Origin: Nostoc sp. CHAB 5844
Lineage (GTDB): Bacteria; Cyanobacteriota; Cyanobacteriia; Cyanobacteriales; Nostocaceae
DNA length: 64,000 nt
Assembly: GCF_020829595.1 (NCBI RefSeq)
Contig: NZ_JAIVFW010000036.1
Span: 1-64,000 of the forward strand
Reading direction: 5' to 3'
The notes below the pieces were generated by a model that saw only the letters and a program-made list of their open reading frames with translations, was not told the origin of the DNA and made no database searches. This document shows positions 27,516-36,676 of the stretch, in pieces. A program made the translations under genes and the position numbers. How positions within the stretch are numbered: the stretch's first letter is position 1; each line of letters starts with the position of its first letter.

Positions 27516-29510
27516 ATGCACGACTTTGTAGTTAATTTGTTTAGCACAGGCTCATTTATTCCTCATGGTCACTGCTACCTGTGGAAGCCTGGGTTAGTTT
27601 GGTTACATTTAACTTCTGATGCCATCATTGCGCTGGCTTACTATTCAATTCCCTTGACGTTGTTCTACTTCGTTCGCAAGCGGCAAGATTTACCTTTCTC
27701 CTGGATATTTTTATTGTTTGCTGCTTTTATTATTTTTTGTGGCACAACGCACATTGCCGAGATCTGGACACTGTGGCATCCTACCTATTGGCTATCTGGG
27801 ATTATTAAAGTTGCAACTGCTATTGTCTCATTGTTTACCGCGATAGAACTCGTACTGTTACTCCCGCAAGCACTAGCACTGCCTAGTCCGCTGCAATTAA
27901 GAGAAGCAAACAAGGCATTACAGACAGAAATTGAAGAACGCTTGCGAATTGAGAACCAACTCAGGCGACTTCAAGATGAATTAGAGCAGCGTGTACAGGC
28001 AAGAACTGCTCAACTAGTAAAACTTAACCAGCAATTACAACAAGAAATTGATGAGCGACAACGGGCGGAAGCTGCGCTGCGGGCAAGTCGTGAGCGGTTA
28101 GTGTTAGCACAACAAGTTGGCAAAATCGGCACGTATGAATGGAACCTCCAAACCGGAGAATTGATTTGGACAGAAGAAATGGAAGCATTATTTGGGTTAG
28201 CACCTGGAAGTTTTGAGGGCAGTAATGAGCATTGGTTACAAAGATTACACCCAGATGATCGCGCTGATGCAGATTACGCGGCGCAACGAACAATTACCCA
28301 AGGAGCCGAATTAGATACCGAATTGCGGATTATGCTTCCTGATGGCAGAATTCGCTGGGTAGCAGCCAAGGCAAAAATTTTCGCTGATGGAGGTCAGCCA
28401 GAGCGTTTGATTGGGGTGAATATGGACATCACTGAACACAAGGAAGTCCAACAAGAACTCCAACAAACGCTACAAACCTTAAGCACACTTATCCAGGCTT
28501 CGCCGTTACCAATTGTGGTAGTCGAACCAAATATGACGGTGCGACTTTGGAGTTTAGCCGCAGAACAATTGTTTGGTTGGAGTGCAGCCGAAGTTTTAGG
28601 TCAACCGATTCCTCTGGTTCCTCAAGAGAAACCAGAGAAATGTTGTCAATTCCAAGAAGCGATCGCTACAGGAAAAGTATTTACTGGTGTCCAAAAATAT
28701 CATTGTCAACGCGATGGTTCAACGGTGGTGGTCAGCATTTCCACAACGCCGCTCTACGACGAACAAAATAATTTCAAGTGGATTTTGCTGATTTTTCAAG
28801 ATATTACAGAACAGCAAGCAATTGAGAAGATGAAAAATGAGTTTATTTCCATTGTCAGCCATGAACTGCGTACCCCACTGACAGCCATCCAAGGATTTTT
28901 AGGACTGCTGAATACTGGGATTTACGACAACAGACCAGATAAAGCCAAACGTATGATTGGGCAAGCATTAACCAACAGCGATCGCCTCGTGCGTTTAGTC
29001 AATGATATTTTAGACTTAGAGCGCTTGTCTTCCGGGCGAGTGCAACTTATCAAGGAAGTCTGCAATGCCGCTGATTTAATGCAAAGAGCAGTAGAAGGAG
29101 TACAGTCAATTGCATTGGCAGCCGCTGTGACAATATTGATTACTCCTACCACCGCTTGCGTCTGGGCTTGTGCCGATTTAATTATTCAAACTCTCACCAA
29201 TTTATTGAGCAACGCCATCAAGTTTTCTCCTCGTGACTCGGTGATTACTTTGTCTGCCCAACCTCAAACTGACTGGGTACTTTTTGCAGTCACAGACCAA
29301 GGTAGAGGTATTCCTGCCGATAAGCTAGAAACAATATTTGAACGTTTTGAGCAGGTTGATGTCTCTGATGCTCGTGCAAAGGGCGGAACAGGTCTGGGCT
29401 TGGCAATTTGTCAAAGTATCATCCAACAGCATGATGGTAGTATTTGGGCAAAAAGTACCCTCAGTGAAGGCAGCACATTTTATTTCACTTTGCCAATACG
29501 AGTATGTTAG
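27516..29510 (+). CDS. Ethylene-receptor-like membrane sensor histidine kinase (PAS-PAS)
   Basis: 664 residues from ATG 27516 (a TTG at 27489 is also in frame). The N-terminal three-helix membrane domain matches the ETR1/Slr1212 ethylene-binding domain: Asp35, Tyr42, Pro46, Cys75 and His79 (IIFCGTTH) correspond to ETR1 Asp25, Tyr32, Pro36, Cys65 and His69 at one constant offset. Cys and His bind the Cu(I) that holds ethylene. A coiled coil, two PAS domains (about 185-310 and 320-440), HisKA (His449 in VSHELRTPL) and an intact HATPase (NLLSNAIKF, DQGRGIP, GTGLGLAI) follow. There is no phytochrome GAF, unlike the Synechocystis receptor. No response regulator is adjacent. Confidence 0.92.
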   Translation: MHDFVVNLFSTGSFIPHGHCYLWKPGLVWLHLTSDAIIALAYYSIPLTLFYFVRKRQDLPFSWIFLLFAAFIIFCGTTHIAEIWTLWHPTYWLSGIIKVATAIVSLFTAIELVLLLPQALALPSPLQLREANKALQTEIEERLRIENQLRRLQDELEQRVQARTAQLVKLNQQLQQEIDERQRAEAALRASRERLVLAQQVGKIGTYEWNLQTGELIWTEEMEALFGLAPGSFEGSNEHWLQRLHPDDRADADYAAQRTITQGAELDTELRIMLPDGRIRWVAAKAKIFADGGQPERLIGVNMDITEHKEVQQELQQTLQTLSTLIQASPLPIVVVEPNMTVRLWSLAAEQLFGWSAAEVLGQPIPLVPQEKPEKCCQFQEAIATGKVFTGVQKYHCQRDGSTVVVSISTTPLYDEQNNFKWILLIFQDITEQQAIEKMKNEFISIVSHELRTPLTAIQGFLGLLNTGIYDNRPDKAKRMIGQALTNSDRLVRLVNDILDLERLSSGRVQLIKEVCNAADLMQRAVEGVQSIALAAAVTILITPTTACVWACADLIIQTLTNLLSNAIKFSPRDSVITLSAQPQTDWVLFAVTDQGRGIPADKLETIFERFEQVDVSDARAKGGTGLGLAICQSIIQQHDGSIWAKSTLSEGSTFYFTLPIRVC

Positions 29511-29743
29511 TTCTTCACAAATCTCAAAAGCTTTGTAAATCTATAAGAGACTTATCCTTAATATAAATAATAGGCGATCGCTACTAACTAAATTTAATGA
29601 GAAAATTTATTAATTAGAAAATAATGAATTGCCTGATTGCATCTTGAAAAACTTTCAGGTCGTTGGCTGGGCAGACTGTTAAAATTGTGAAGAAGCTAGA
29701 CTTTAGAAGCCGCGCTAGGAAAGCTTCTCGCTCTAATTCTGAA

Positions 29744-30433
29744 ATGGTGGCTATGGTTTTGCATCAACCTGCTCGTTCTGTACCTGTTCCGGCTTTAGCC
29801 AGTGGCGATCGCCTCACTCGTGCTGAGTTTGAGCGCCGCTATCAGGCAACTCCAGAAAAATTTAAAGCCGAACTCATTGAAGGAATCGTTTACGTGGCAT
29901 CTCCTGTTAGAGCCTTTCATGGCAATCCTCATTTTAATTTGATTACCTGGCTGGGAGTTTACAGCGCTGCAACTCCTGGTACTAGTGGAGCTGACAACAC
30001 GACCACGCGACTAGATTTAGATAATGAACCCCAACCGGATGCTCTGCTACGGATTGAAACGGGCGGCACTTCTACCTTGAGTGAAGACGGCTACATCGAG
30101 GGGACACCAGAACTGATTGCCGAAATTGCCACTAGCAGCGCTGCGATTGACCTGGGTGATAAAAAAAATGCTTATCGCCGTAACGGGGTACAGGAGTATC
30201 TGGTGTGGCAAACCTTTGAAAATCATTTTAGTTGGTTTCGGTTGCAGTCTGAGGAATTTGTTCTGATTGAGCCGGATGGATCAGGCATAATTCGCAGTCT
30301 TACATTTCCAGGGCTGTGGCTGGCGGTGACGGCTTTGTTAGAAGGCAGAATGATCGACGTGTTGAATGCTCTGCAAATGGGTCTGGCATCACCAGAGCAT
30401 CAAGCCTTTGTGCAGAAACTTACCCATCGCTGA
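29744..30433 (+). CDS. Uma2-family PD-(D/E)XK nuclease-like protein
   Basis: 229 residues from ATG 29744 (the frame extends to a TTG at 29663). RLTRAEFERRYQA and KAELIEGIVYVASPV open the fold, and EPQPDALLRIETGG holds the PD motif. ELIAEIATSS and KKNAYRRNGVQEYLVWQ supply the acidic and Lys positions of the Uma2 (DUF820) family, which is greatly expanded in cyanobacteria and has no settled biological role. It is monocistronic. A short tandem repeat follows it. Confidence 0.88.
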   Translation: MVAMVLHQPARSVPVPALASGDRLTRAEFERRYQATPEKFKAELIEGIVYVASPVRAFHGNPHFNLITWLGVYSAATPGTSGADNTTTRLDLDNEPQPDALLRIETGGTSTLSEDGYIEGTPELIAEIATSSAAIDLGDKKNAYRRNGVQEYLVWQTFENHFSWFRLQSEEFVLIEPDGSGIIRSLTFPGLWLAVTALLEGRMIDVLNALQMGLASPEHQAFVQKLTHR

Positions 30434-30478
30434 TGTGGGGTTTAAGCAAGTGTTTGACAGGTCAAAAGAAAGTGAAAA

Positions 30479-30510
30479 AGCTCTTGAGCAGAGGGGCTCT
30501 TGAGCAGAGG
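30479..30510. repeat. Two tandem 15-base copies
   Basis: GCTCTTGAGCAGAGG occurs twice in tandem, separated by one G. This is too few copies for a CRISPR array. The rest of the 818-base gap (30434-31251) holds an EamA scrap at 30749 and otherwise nothing recognised. Confidence 0.5.
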
Positions 30511-30748
30511 AGAAAAACTACCCACACTCTTGTAGGGCTTCAACCAAGAGAGCAAGGGAGCTATCGCCCACAAGGGGCGAGGCTTTGAACCTTATCTTTT
30601 GAGTAAAAATAAATGCCAATTACTTTCAAGTAGAAAGTGAAATTAATTATGGCGAGAGTGATGCAAGAAGGTTAATTAGAGCTAAGAATTTATCTAGAAA
30701 ATAGTGAGATTATTTCTCAATAAATACTTGTACGCTCAGGGACATGAA

Positions 30749-30871
30749 ATGTTAGATAACGAACCAAATAGTATATTTTATGCCCTGTTATCGGCATTTT
30801 TTGCAGCCTTGACGACTATATTTGCCATCCAAGACGGCGAGCGCCTCGATTCTTTTGTGATTATAGTTTGA
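30749..30871 (+). pseudogene. EamA/DMT transporter N-terminal remnant
   Basis: A 40-residue frame contains FYALLSAFFAALTTIFA, which matches the first helix of EamA-family permeases (YALLSALFAALTAI type), then GERLDSFV in place of the usual GVEGIDS, and stops. A full protein needs 10 helices or a four- or five-helix half. Probably the 5' end of a deleted gene. Confidence 0.4.
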
Positions 30872-31251
30872 AAACACGCCCTAGTCCCTCTTTCATGTAT
30901 GACGGTGAAACTTGTTTCATCGAGACTGCCTTCTGCTTGGCATGTATATTTTTATGAAAAGATTCTGTGCTAATTGGTAATAAATGTGTTAATTACATCG
31001 ACATCCAGAACAAGAAAGAACTTAGATTCTAGAGTCTGGATTCTGCTCAATGGTTTAAAAAACCTAAACAGCGCATGAATAATCACAAAAGTCAAGATAA
31101 AGTAAAACACAGTATAGATTCGTATACGTAGATTACAAAATTTTAAAAGAAACTTGACACCGGATGTATAATTAGCGCGTCTCCTCCTAGATAACAAAAT
31201 CACATTGAGACTGGCCGGTTTGCTGTTTTCTGTACCTTGGATTTGGAGCAT

Positions 31252-34200
31252 ATGGGGCAACAACAAAAAAAAGATAGTGCGATCGCCAACCTGGTATTAA
31301 CTTTAGCTTTAGCTACTACCCCTATGGCAGCGAGTCTGTTCGTGTCGGCACCAGTGTTGGCACAATCTGCCACTGACACTCCTTCTTTCTCACTGCCGCA
31401 AACAGTGGAGAATGGATCTACGGTGCGTGTTGATGGTTCCAGTAGTTTGGCGCTGATCAACCAAAACCTGAAAGCAGGTTTTGAGAAACAGTTTGCTGGT
31501 ACAAAGGTAGAAGTTGCCAATAACGGTACAGATGCGGCACTCAAAGCTGTACTTGATGGAACAATTGATATAGCGGCAATTGGGCGGGGCTTAACTCCTC
31601 AAGAAAAAGCCCAAGGTTTAGAGCAAGTTCGCCTACACCGCGAGAAAATTGCCATCATTGTCGGTGAGGAAAATCCTTTCAAAGGCAGCTTGACCGATAG
31701 ACAATTTGCCAGAATTTTCCGGGGTAAAAGTGTTACTGATTGGTCACAGTTGGGTGGGTCAGCAGGTAAAATTCGAGTAATCGATCGCCCAACTACCAGC
31801 GACACCCGCGAAGCACTCAACAATTACCCAGTTTTTAAAGCAGCCAAATTCGCTACAGGCGCTACTGCTACCCAATTAACAGAAGACAACACCGCCGAAA
31901 TCGTCAAACAACTAGGCAAGGATGGCATCAGTTACGCCAGAGTCAATCAAATAGCCAACTTGCCTGGAGTGCGAGTGCTGCATTTACATCAAGCCTTGCC
32001 AGATGATCCGAAGTATCCCTTTTCCCAACCTTTAGTTTACGTTTACAAAAAAAATCCTAGCCCAGCTGTCGCAGGTTTTCTCGGCTTTGCGCTGGCAACA
32101 CCAGGAAAACAAGCTATAGAAACTGCTAGAACAGAAGAAGCAGAAGCGATCTCCAAAGGTGAATCTCCTAACCTACTGTTAGCTGTCAATCCGACATCTC
32201 CTCCAGCAGCAACACCACAAGCTACTACTTCTCCCTTTACCACAACAGCACCAATAGCAACCACAGCCCCAACTGCAACAAGTGAACAGCAACCACTTCC
32301 TCCCACAGCCCCGGCTGCAACAGGAGAACAGCAACCACTTCCTCCACCCGCCAATAATCCCATTACTCAAGGACAAATACCGCTTTGGTGGTTGGTGTTA
32401 CCTATAGCTGTCATCGCTGGATTGTTGTTGTGGATGATTAGAAGTAGTCCGGCGAATTCGGAAGCAGCAGAAAATCCACCACCAGCAAATCCTCAGCCAC
32501 CTGCACCAGAAGTAGCAGCAACTAACAATACTTTGATTAGCGAACCGGTGGCGGAAGCTACACCCTCAAATTGGACAAACGGAAATGTGCCGCATCATGG
32601 TGCTAACGTGCTGGAAGGTACTACCCCAGCCACAACAGCAGATGCAGGTTTAGCTGTTGGTACAGGAGCAGTGATCGGTTCAATTATTGTCGGCAAAGAA
32701 TCGGAAAACCATCAAACAGAAGACAATGGTTACGATCTCGGCATATCGCCGTGGGATATGGAAGCACCAGCAGCAGTGGTCAACACTGCATATCCGCCGA
32801 TTTTAGATAGGTCGAAAACAACATCTAATGCGGAAACATCAACAGCATTTGACCAGCCAGAGGTGACAGCAGCTACAGTCGAAACCATCCAAAATCCAAT
32901 TACTCCGGTAGCAGAAGTCAACACTACTGATGATGTCACTCCCACAAATGCAAACGCAACTCTGGACTTGCCCGAAATTCCAGCAGACTCAATAGATGAG
33001 GATGATTGGGGTTTTGAACTAACTGAAAATTTGCCAGCAGAAGACTCTCAGTTAGACCCGGAAATAGAGAAATTGAATTTCGTGGCAGATGCAGCAGAAC
33101 CTGAGCTAGAAGAGACAGAGGAGTTGATTGTGACTAATTCAGATTTACCAGGTGCAGGGATTGGAGCTTGGTCTAGTGTTGATCAACCAGAATCAACAGC
33201 GTTAATACCAACTACTACCACAACTGAAATTTTAGCGATCGCCGACCCCCAAAGCAGTGTGGTTCTCACACCGAAAACTCATGATTTGGCTGATGTTGCT
33301 TGGGAAATTTCGGAAACTGGTCAGCAAATGCTCCAGAATGCTGGCATATCCCAATTAATTTTGCGATTGTATGATGTCACAAATATTGACATGAGTTATC
33401 AGCAACCGCAATTGGTGCAGCAATATGAGTGTGAACTCACTACATCTGGTGGTGCGGTGGCGATTCCGCAAACTGATCGCGATTACCTAGCAGCAATTGG
33501 CTATGTAACAGAGAGCGATCGCTGGGTAACTATCGCCCATTCACAAATTGCCCGTGTCTTTGGTAGTCCTTATACAAATAATAAAGTGGCAAATGTAGTG
33601 TTAGTTGATGAGACAAGCAGTGTTGTGATCACACCTCGCACTCACCAATTGGCTGATGTCTCTTGGGAAATGTCGGAAACTAGTAAGCAAATGCTGCAAA
33701 ATGCGGGAATTTTCCAATTAACTTTGCGGCTTTATGATGTTACCAACATTGACTTAAGTTATCAGCAACCGCAATTAGTGCAGCAGTATGAATTTGATTT
33801 CGCCACATCTGAAAGCTCTGTGGGTGTTCCCACACCCGATCATGATTACATAGCAGAAATTGGCTATCTCATAGTTGGCGATCGCTGGGTAAGCATCGCT
33901 CGTTCACCAATTGTACGCGTCTTCAGTCCGCTCTATACCGAAGATGAAAACCTCGCAACTCAAGAGCAGACATCTGTTTACTTGCTGGAAGATGATAGCA
34001 AGATTACCCTGACACCGCGCACACCCAAATGGGCTTACGCTTCTTGGGAAATTTCCGAGACACGCAAGCAGATGCTGCAAAATGACGGCATCTTGCAATT
34101 GGCACTGCGGCTTTATGATGCTACTGATCTTGACATGAGTTATCAACCGCCCCAATTAATTCAGCAGTATGAATGCGAAGAAATTACCCATGATCGCTAT

Positions 34201-34551
34201 GTGGCGATTCCCACGAGCGATCGCGACTATATGATTGAACTCGGCTATGCTACAGAAGCCGATGGTTGGGTGACAATTGCCCGTTCGGCTGCGGTTCGTG
34301 TCTTTAGTCGTCCCCAACGAGATTTTTGGTTTGTTGCGGATGCCGAGTTAATTATCCACGGCGCAACCGAACCTAACGCAACTGTCAATATCGCCGGTAA
34401 TCCCATCGCCCTCAAACCAGATGGCACATTCCACCTGCGCGTTCCCTTCTCAGAGAACTTGATTGACTATCTCATGACTGCGGTTGCTGCTGATGGCGAA
34501 AAATCAAAAACAATTCATAAAAAGTTTTCCCAAGAAGTGCCAGAAGCATAG
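31252..34551 (+). CDS. Phosphate-binding-like domain, membrane anchor and three DUF4912 repeats
   Basis: 1099 residues from ATG 31252. Signal peptide (about 15-40, APVLAQS). Residues about 50-300 are a PstS-type periplasmic binding domain: VRVDGSSSLALINQNLKAGF, GTDAALKAVLDGTIDIAAIG, DWSQLGG and FLGFALATPGKQA. A Pro/Thr-rich linker with two copies of TAPxATxEQQPLPP leads to a transmembrane helix (IPLWWLVLPIAVIAGLLLWM, about 380-402), an acidic low-complexity region, then three DUF4912 units of about 115 residues. Each unit has a WEISET/WEMSET, QMLQNxGI, LRLYDVTNIDxSYQ, VQQYE, DRDY, GWV core. The last is extended by WFVADAELIIHGATEPNATV. The topology puts the binding domain outside and DUF4912 inside. 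The function is unknown. Confidence 0.88.
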   Translation: MGQQQKKDSAIANLVLTLALATTPMAASLFVSAPVLAQSATDTPSFSLPQTVENGSTVRVDGSSSLALINQNLKAGFEKQFAGTKVEVANNGTDAALKAVLDGTIDIAAIGRGLTPQEKAQGLEQVRLHREKIAIIVGEENPFKGSLTDRQFARIFRGKSVTDWSQLGGSAGKIRVIDRPTTSDTREALNNYPVFKAAKFATGATATQLTEDNTAEIVKQLGKDGISYARVNQIANLPGVRVLHLHQALPDDPKYPFSQPLVYVYKKNPSPAVAGFLGFALATPGKQAIETARTEEAEAISKGESPNLLLAVNPTSPPAATPQATTSPFTTTAPIATTAPTATSEQQPLPPTAPAATGEQQPLPPPANNPITQGQIPLWWLVLPIAVIAGLLLWMIRSSPANSEAAENPPPANPQPPAPEVAATNNTLISEPVAEATPSNWTNGNVPHHGANVLEGTTPATTADAGLAVGTGAVIGSIIVGKESENHQTEDNGYDLGISPWDMEAPAAVVNTAYPPILDRSKTTSNAETSTAFDQPEVTAATVETIQNPITPVAEVNTTDDVTPTNANATLDLPEIPADSIDEDDWGFELTENLPAEDSQLDPEIEKLNFVADAAEPELEETEELIVTNSDLPGAGIGAWSSVDQPESTALIPTTTTTEILAIADPQSSVVLTPKTHDLADVAWEISETGQQMLQNAGISQLILRLYDVTNIDMSYQQPQLVQQYECELTTSGGAVAIPQTDRDYLAAIGYVTESDRWVTIAHSQIARVFGSPYTNNKVANVVLVDETSSVVITPRTHQLADVSWEMSETSKQMLQNAGIFQLTLRLYDVTNIDLSYQQPQLVQQYEFDFATSESSVGVPTPDHDYIAEIGYLIVGDRWVSIARSPIVRVFSPLYTEDENLATQEQTSVYLLEDDSKITLTPRTPKWAYASWEISETRKQMLQNDGILQLALRLYDATDLDMSYQPPQLIQQYECEEITHDRYVAIPTSDRDYMIELGYATEADGWVTIARSAAVRVFSRPQRDFWFVADAELIIHGATEPNATVNIAGNPIALKPDGTFHLRVPFSENLIDYLMTAVAADGEKSKTIHKKFSQEVPEA

Positions 34552-34605
34552 TTGTTATGTTAGAGGTGCAAAATTTTGCGCCTCTACGCATTTGACAACA
34601 AATTA

Positions 34606-35496
34606 CTAATTTTGTGTGACTTCTAAATAAATATGTTCTAAACGCACAGGCTGACGAGCGATCGCATCAATATTTATGCCCTCAAATCTGGCAATAATTT
34701 CTTTTAACTCCAGTGGTTCTGGCAACCAAAAAGCTAACTCGTTGCCATAATATTTAGGAATAAAACTATATTTTTGAGCGCGGGCGATCGCTTGTTCTTT
34801 TTGGGCAGTTTGTACTACCAAAATTTCTGCGGCTGGAATTAATTTCCGCAACTGTGCCAAACTACCTTCAGCCAAAATTTTCCCATTTTTTAGAATCCCG
34901 ATTCTGTTGCAAAGACGCTCTGCTTCATCTAATATATGAGTCGTCAATAAAATTGTCATTCCCTGCTTGCTCAACTGCCGAATCAACTCCCAAATCTCGT
35001 AGCGTGATTCAATATCTAACCCAGTAGTTGGTTCATCTAAAATTACTAACTTTGGTTGATGCACTAAAGCAACGGCAATATTCAACCGCCGCTGCATTCC
35101 CCCACTAAGAGTTTCCACTGGACTTTCTGCTCTATCTAATAAATTTACAGCCGCTAGAGTTGTTTGTATTTGTTCCTGGCGCGTTTTTCTATCTAATCCA
35201 TAAATATCAGCAAAAAATTTTAAATTCTCTTTGCAAGTGAGAGTTTTATACAGTAAATTTTCTTGAGGTGCAATGCCAATTAATTTTTTTGACGCATCTG
35301 AAATTGGTTGATGATTAATTGTGACATCGCCACTATCAGCCAGAAGTAAATTACAAATAATATTAATTGTTGTTGTCTTACCAGCACCATTTGCACCCAG
35401 TAAACCATAAATTTCTCCCGCTGCTATATGCAGGTTTAAATCTTGCAAGACTTTTCTTTTATAGTAAGACTTATTGAGATGTTTAATTATGAGCAT
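34606..35496 (-). CDS. ABC transporter ATP-binding protein (ABC-2 exporter type)
   Basis: 296 residues from ATG 35496 (MLIIKHLNKSYYKRK). Walker A is GANGAGKTTTI, the Q-loop is APQENLLY, the signature is LSGGMQRRL, Walker B is KLVILDEPTTGLD, and the switch His is in LTTHILDEAE. It is the CcmA/DrrA-like ATPase of a drug, lipid or polysaccharide exporter; the partner permease lies 237 bases upstream on the same strand. The frame continues upstream without a stop to 35664 through sequence from an unrelated protein (separate entry), so the translated product could carry that extension. Confidence 0.9.
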   Translation of the reverse strand: MLIIKHLNKSYYKRKVLQDLNLHIAAGEIYGLLGANGAGKTTTINIICNLLLADSGDVTINHQPISDASKKLIGIAPQENLLYKTLTCKENLKFFADIYGLDRKTRQEQIQTTLAAVNLLDRAESPVETLSGGMQRRLNIAVALVHQPKLVILDEPTTGLDIESRYEIWELIRQLSKQGMTILLTTHILDEAERLCNRIGILKNGKILAEGSLAQLRKLIPAAEILVVQTAQKEQAIARAQKYSFIPKYYGNELAFWLPEPLELKEIIARFEGINIDAIARQPVRLEHIYLEVTQN

Positions 35497-35664
35497 AATT
35501 GAATTTTTTAAGTCTGTAGGAGGAAAGCGAACATTAGTGAAAAAAATTCGCACATGATCTAGCACCATTAACACCATCACCAGCCCACGCAAAATATCTA
35601 TTGATATAATTCGCTTAGTTCGTAATTGGTTAGAGCTAGAAGTTTCAGTATTTGAAAAGCCCAT
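35497..35664 (-). pseudogene. 5' remnant of a DUF1624/HGSNAT-like membrane gene, in frame with the ABC ATPase
   Basis: The frame opens with ATG 35664 and reads MGFSNTETSSSNQLRTKRII, SIDILRGLVMVLMVLDHVR and FPPTDLKNS. RIISIDILRGLVMVLMxLDHVR ... SPTDL is the start of DUF1624 (heparan-glucosaminide acetyltransferase-like) membrane proteins. The remaining helices are absent; the frame passes straight into the ABC ATPase. Either a chimeric protein with one extra membrane helix is made, or this is dead leader sequence. Confidence 0.65.
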
Positions 35665-35732
35665 ATTTTTCTAATTTTTTGAATATGTTTAGTTTTGTTG
35701 ATTCTAGCCAGAGTTGGAATTGTACCACCTAT

Positions 35733-36506
35733 TTATAATCTCCTTTCTACTATTAACATTCGACGATAAGATAACCAACCACCAATGATCATCAGTAAAG
35801 TGAACACAAGTAAAAACAAAAAATGTGGTGCAATTTCACTAATTTGCTTACCTTTAGTTGATACTCCTACAAACGCTTCATTCATGTGATAAATCGGATT
35901 ATATTTGGCAAGATTAATTAAACTTTTAGGAAATAGTGAACTAGGCAAAAATGCTCCACCTAAAATTAATAAAGGCACACCAAATGCAGCAACTAAAGCA
36001 TTGACATCTTCAATCCGTCTAGCTAATTGTGTACCTAAAATAAAACCTAAACCTACATAAGCAGCGATACTCATGAAAATAATGATTAATCCTAAGCAAA
36101 TCGAACCTTTGAATGTCGCGCCCCAAAAAGCAGCAACAATATAAACTAGTAAAGTTTGTCCTAAGCCAATGCAACTATGAGCTAAAAAAATTCCTAAAAA
36201 ATAGGATATACCACTTAACGGCGAGAGAAACAGGCGTTTGAGAGTTTGCTGTTCTCTTTCTGCAACTACAGTTGCAACACTTCCACCTAAACAGCTAAAA
36301 AATAATGCAGCCCCCACTAATGTTGAAGGTGCAGTATATTCAAAAGCCGTATTAATTGGCAGTTTTGCTCGTTCTGCCAAAATAAATCCACCGAGGATTA
36401 AAACTGAAATCGGAAAAATACTCCAAAAAATCAGGCTACGTTGGCGACGCAATAATTCAATTAAGATGCGCTGAGTCACAGCTATCGTTTCACGCCAATA
36501 TTTCAT
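35733..36506 (-). CDS. ABC-2 type exporter permease
   Basis: 257 residues, six membrane helices, starting at ATG 36506 (MKYWRETIAVTQRILIELLR). SVATVVAEREQQTLKRLFLSPL is the ABC-2 permease EAA-like loop, and LVAAFGVPLLILGGAFLPSSLFP is the typical helix 5-6 motif. It forms an exporter with the ATPase encoded downstream. The in-frame extension to 36677 would overlap the divergent desaturase gene start and is judged non-coding. Confidence 0.88.
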   Translation of the reverse strand: MKYWRETIAVTQRILIELLRRQRSLIFWSIFPISVLILGGFILAERAKLPINTAFEYTAPSTLVGAALFFSCLGGSVATVVAEREQQTLKRLFLSPLSGISYFLGIFLAHSCIGLGQTLLVYIVAAFWGATFKGSICLGLIIIFMSIAAYVGLGFILGTQLARRIEDVNALVAAFGVPLLILGGAFLPSSLFPKSLINLAKYNPIYHMNEAFVGVSTKGKQISEIAPHFLFLLVFTLLMIIGGWLSYRRMLIVERRL

Positions 36507-36676
36507 CAGAGGAAGTCTCCAGTATTGTTTACTATTGACAATTTCTGCCATTCTGGCAAAATAAATCCGTTTGGGACTAGCACGGGGATAAAAAAATACT
36601 TGTAACAATACAATCTGCGAACTCACAGTCATCATTTCACGACTGTATTGGATGTGAAAAGTTAATTTTGTAACCA

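Noticed and set aside
30479-30510. Direct repeat as a CRISPR seed
   Set aside because: Only two abutting copies with no spacer and no cas genes.
30970-31544. Two minus-strand frames before the DUF4912 gene
   Set aside because: One overlaps the signal peptide region of the real gene; the other has no start signal and ordinary AT-rich composition.
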